Positions 62,330 to 64,000 of a stretch of 64,000 nucleotides of DNA are shown here, one piece after another. Position 1 is the first letter of the stretch, and each line of letters begins with the position of its first letter. Source of the DNA: Polyangium jinanense (GTDB taxonomy: Bacteria > Myxococcota > Polyangia > Polyangiales > Polyangiaceae); NCBI RefSeq assembly GCF_028435365.1, contig NZ_JAGTJJ010000053.1, positions 20,778-84,777 on the forward strand, in the 5' to 3' direction. A program made the translations under genes and the position numbers. Below the pieces are notes generated by a model. The model did no database searches, had not been told where the DNA came from, and saw only the letters and a program-made list of their open reading frames with translations.

Positions 62330-63815
62330 CGGCGACGTCCTCCGGCCCGAGATCGAGATCGGCGGCGAGCTGGCCGAGCTGGGCGAAGCGGAGCGAGTGC
62401 AAAAGCAGCCGGAGCGGGCGCGGCGATCGCCGCACGACGACGTCCCCCTCCATCACCATCCACTCGCCCTTTCCCTTCTTCGCCGATACCTCGACGTGAT
62501 GCTCGACGAGCTCGGGCAGGAGCTTTTCGATCATGTCCCCCGCGCGCTCGCGGTTCGCGTCGCGCGCCCAAAGCAGGACACGCTCGACGAGGGCCGGCGC
62601 CTCCAGGCCGAGCCACTCCACGTATCGATCCTCGAGCCCGAGCCGTAACAAGAGCTGGGTAGCGAGCACGCCGACCTCGGCCCACGGACGCTCCACGGGC
62701 GCGAGGAGCTCGGCGGCGATGTCCGTGGGTGAATCCTGCCGGGCGGCCCAGGTCACAGCGCGAACGGAGTTGAAGTCCCGGCCCGCATGCGTGGCGATCT
62801 CCTTGCGCCACTTCGAGAGGGAGATGCGCCCGCGCGTCTCGACGGGCTCGAGCGCCGACGCGAACAACGCATTGAGGCCAAGGGCCACGAGCTGATAGGC
62901 GCCCGTGGTCTGGATGGGGTGCAATCGATTCGAAGGAGCTCGCTCGAGCGCGGGCCGGAGGACCTTCCAGTTCGTGTGTGTCTCGAGGGCGCCGCCAGCC
63001 TTCTCCGCTTCCTCGTCGCCGTCCGTCACGGGTTCGTTGTCCGTGGCATCGTCACCCGTGGAGCCGCCCTTCAGAAGGTCGTGCTCGAAGAGGATCTGGA
63101 CGGTGTCCCGGCGCGACAGGGCGTCCTGCTCGCCCCCGTTGCCGAGCAACGCGTCGACGAGATACCGCCGCTCGAGGACCCCCGGGCGATGGCTCAAGCA
63201 GAGCCGCTCCGCCGAGCCCTCGATCGTATTGCGGCGCTTTTGCGTGCGCGCGCCTCCCTCGAGCGCCCAGGCCACGACCCCCTCGTCGACGCGGCTGATC
63301 CGCCCGGCGAGCTGCTTGCCTCGAACCGTCAGGTGGAGCCCGAGCCCGTCGTCGAAATCGTCCTCCTCGATGAGCCCGAGGCTTGCGAGCGAGGTGCGAT
63401 AAAGCCGCAAGGCGCCGCTCGATGCTTGGTTCTTGAGGATCTTCGTCGGCAGCTCCCAGAGCCCGGCGCCGCGACGTTCACTCACGAATCGCCGGCCGCG
63501 CCGCCGGCCGATATAGCTGCACGCCTTGGGATCGTCCTCGTGCCGGAGGGCCTCGCAGAGGACGAGGAGGCGTTCGAGCCGGAGCACGCGCTCGAGGTGT
63601 GTACGCTTCGATTCCGCCGCCTGCGCGCGGTCGAGGGCCCAGCAAAGAAAGGTGTAGTAGCGCGCCCGCGACGTGAACACGTTGAGGCCGGGTAACAGCC
63701 GATCGGCCTGCGTCATCGCGTGTGCCTGGAGCCCCAGAGGGTCGCGGCTCGAGGGTGGGGAATCGAGCCGGACCAACCAGGAAGGGAGGATGGTAGAAAC
63801 AGACTCGGCGAGCAT
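62319..63815 (-). CDS. Unrecognised 498-aa protein, first gene of the helicase/PLD operon
   Basis: I do not recognise this family. The N-terminal 60 residues contain DPLGLQAHAMTQADRLLPGL and FTSRARYYTFLCWAL, which look conserved in character. The rest is helical, with an acidic low-complexity insert (GDDATDNEPVTDGDEEAEKA) near residue 265 and a C-terminal helical domain. No nuclease, ATPase or membrane motif is visible. It starts the operon and overlaps the PLD gene by 11 bp, so it is likely a dedicated sensor or structural subunit. No ribosome site is obvious at the chosen ATG. Confidence 0.7.
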   Translation of the reverse strand: MLAESVSTILPSWLVRLDSPPSSRDPLGLQAHAMTQADRLLPGLNVFTSRARYYTFLCWALDRAQAAESKRTHLERVLRLERLLVLCEALRHEDDPKACSYIGRRRGRRFVSERRGAGLWELPTKILKNQASSGALRLYRTSLASLGLIEEDDFDDGLGLHLTVRGKQLAGRISRVDEGVVAWALEGGARTQKRRNTIEGSAERLCLSHRPGVLERRYLVDALLGNGGEQDALSRRDTVQILFEHDLLKGGSTGDDATDNEPVTDGDEEAEKAGGALETHTNWKVLRPALERAPSNRLHPIQTTGAYQLVALGLNALFASALEPVETRGRISLSKWRKEIATHAGRDFNSVRAVTWAARQDSPTDIAAELLAPVERPWAEVGVLATQLLLRLGLEDRYVEWLGLEAPALVERVLLWARDANRERAGDMIEKLLPELVEHHVEVSAKKGKGEWMVMEGDVVVRRSPRPLRLLLHSLRFAQLGQLAADLDLGPEDVADEA

Positions 63816-63882
63816 CCTGGAGGGACGCTATCACGGTCCACCCTGCAGGAACTTTTCTGTGCGATCCTCGAACACTAACAAT

Positions 63883-63979
63883 CCCCCGGCAAAGCCGGGG
63901 GGTTTCGATGTGTGAGCCGCTAAAAGCGGCTGATTTACGGGCCGCTCGCGAGCGGCCTTCGGAGCCACCTTAAGGTGGC
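63883..63979. repeat. Array of four consecutive hairpins at window edge
   Basis: Four perfect hairpins lie in 97 bases: CCCCCGGC-AAA-GCCGGGGG (followed by TTT on the + strand), AGCCGCT-AAA-AGCGGCT, the 18-bp palindrome GGCCGCTCGCGAGCGGCC and the 16-bp palindrome GCCACCTTAAGGTGGC. They occupy the non-coding stretch upstream of the four-gene operon. The first could be a terminator for a rightward transcript. The group may be part of a structured RNA or the end of a mobile element lying mostly outside the window. Confidence 0.6.
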
Positions 63980-64000
63980 GCTCGATCCTACAGGAGGCGG

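Overview
The window is very GC-rich and densely coded. It looks like a chromosomal segment of a large-genome myxobacterium, probably of the Polyangium/Sorangium type. The evidence is Hanks-type Ser/Thr kinases (one fused to a sulfatase-modifying-factor-like domain, one paired with an FHA/sigma54 activator), many small lipoproteins, a Cys-rich surface protein with an Asp/Ala-rich tail, a five-PAS hybrid histidine kinase and sterol-type triterpene enzymes. The species assignment is an inference from gene content.

Layout. 0-4.2 kb: a leftward peroxide/iron-sulfur stress group (PLD-like protein, hotdog thioesterase, DUF3501, heterodisulfide-reductase-like Fe-S protein, rubrerythrin, Fur/PerR regulator with a 7-1-7 operator-like palindrome in front of it). 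4.4-8.3 kb: rpsU, a glycosyltransferase, tRNA-Pro(GGG), a lipoprotein, free-methionine-sulfoxide reductase and a CHAP-like protein. 8.8-20.3 kb: a large ParA-like/TPR protein, arfB, a SnoaL-like lipoprotein, a hybrid histidine kinase, STAS regulators, a transglutaminase-like protein and an Imm26-like protein. 20.5-29.7 kb: a PAAR effector candidate with its neighbour, a P450, a kinase fusion, superoxide dismutase, a phosphotransferase and a GST. 29.8-33.8 kb: a translationally coupled pair of fusion proteins (glycosyltransferase + radical SAM/SPASM; WG-like repeats + O-methyltransferase). 34.0-38.6 kb: a PfkB kinase coupled to a BtpA/SgcQ protein, three lipoproteins and an orphan sensory-rhodopsin-transducer homologue. 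38.9-44.8 kb: the triterpenoid locus. 45-57 kb: a TerB-like protein, a seven-bladed propeller surface protein, arsC-selB diverging from tRNA-Sec, an FHA activator with a kinase, and YbjN-PspA-Ca2+ ATPase. 57-63.8 kb: a tightly packed four-gene operon (unknown protein, double PLD, SNF2-type helicase, Rpn nuclease) that looks like an undescribed defence system, preceded by an array of four hairpins at the window edge.

The two most interesting systems are as follows. First, two adjacent fusion genes encode squalene synthase joined to an extended SDR, and a squalene-epoxidase-like monooxygenase joined to an oxidosqualene cyclase with the DCTAE motif. Together they could carry farnesyl diphosphate to a cyclised triterpenoid on two polypeptides. 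Second, the four-gene helicase/nuclease operon at 57-63.8 kb.

A third, structural observation is a family of long fold-back repeats (about 390, 317 and 308 bp, plus two one-armed copies of about 105 bp). All five copies lie between convergent transcription units. One copy has 18-bp terminal inverted repeats and is flanked by a 9-bp direct repeat, as if it had been inserted. The long open frames on the opposite strand of many genes are ordinary high-GC shadows and were left out.
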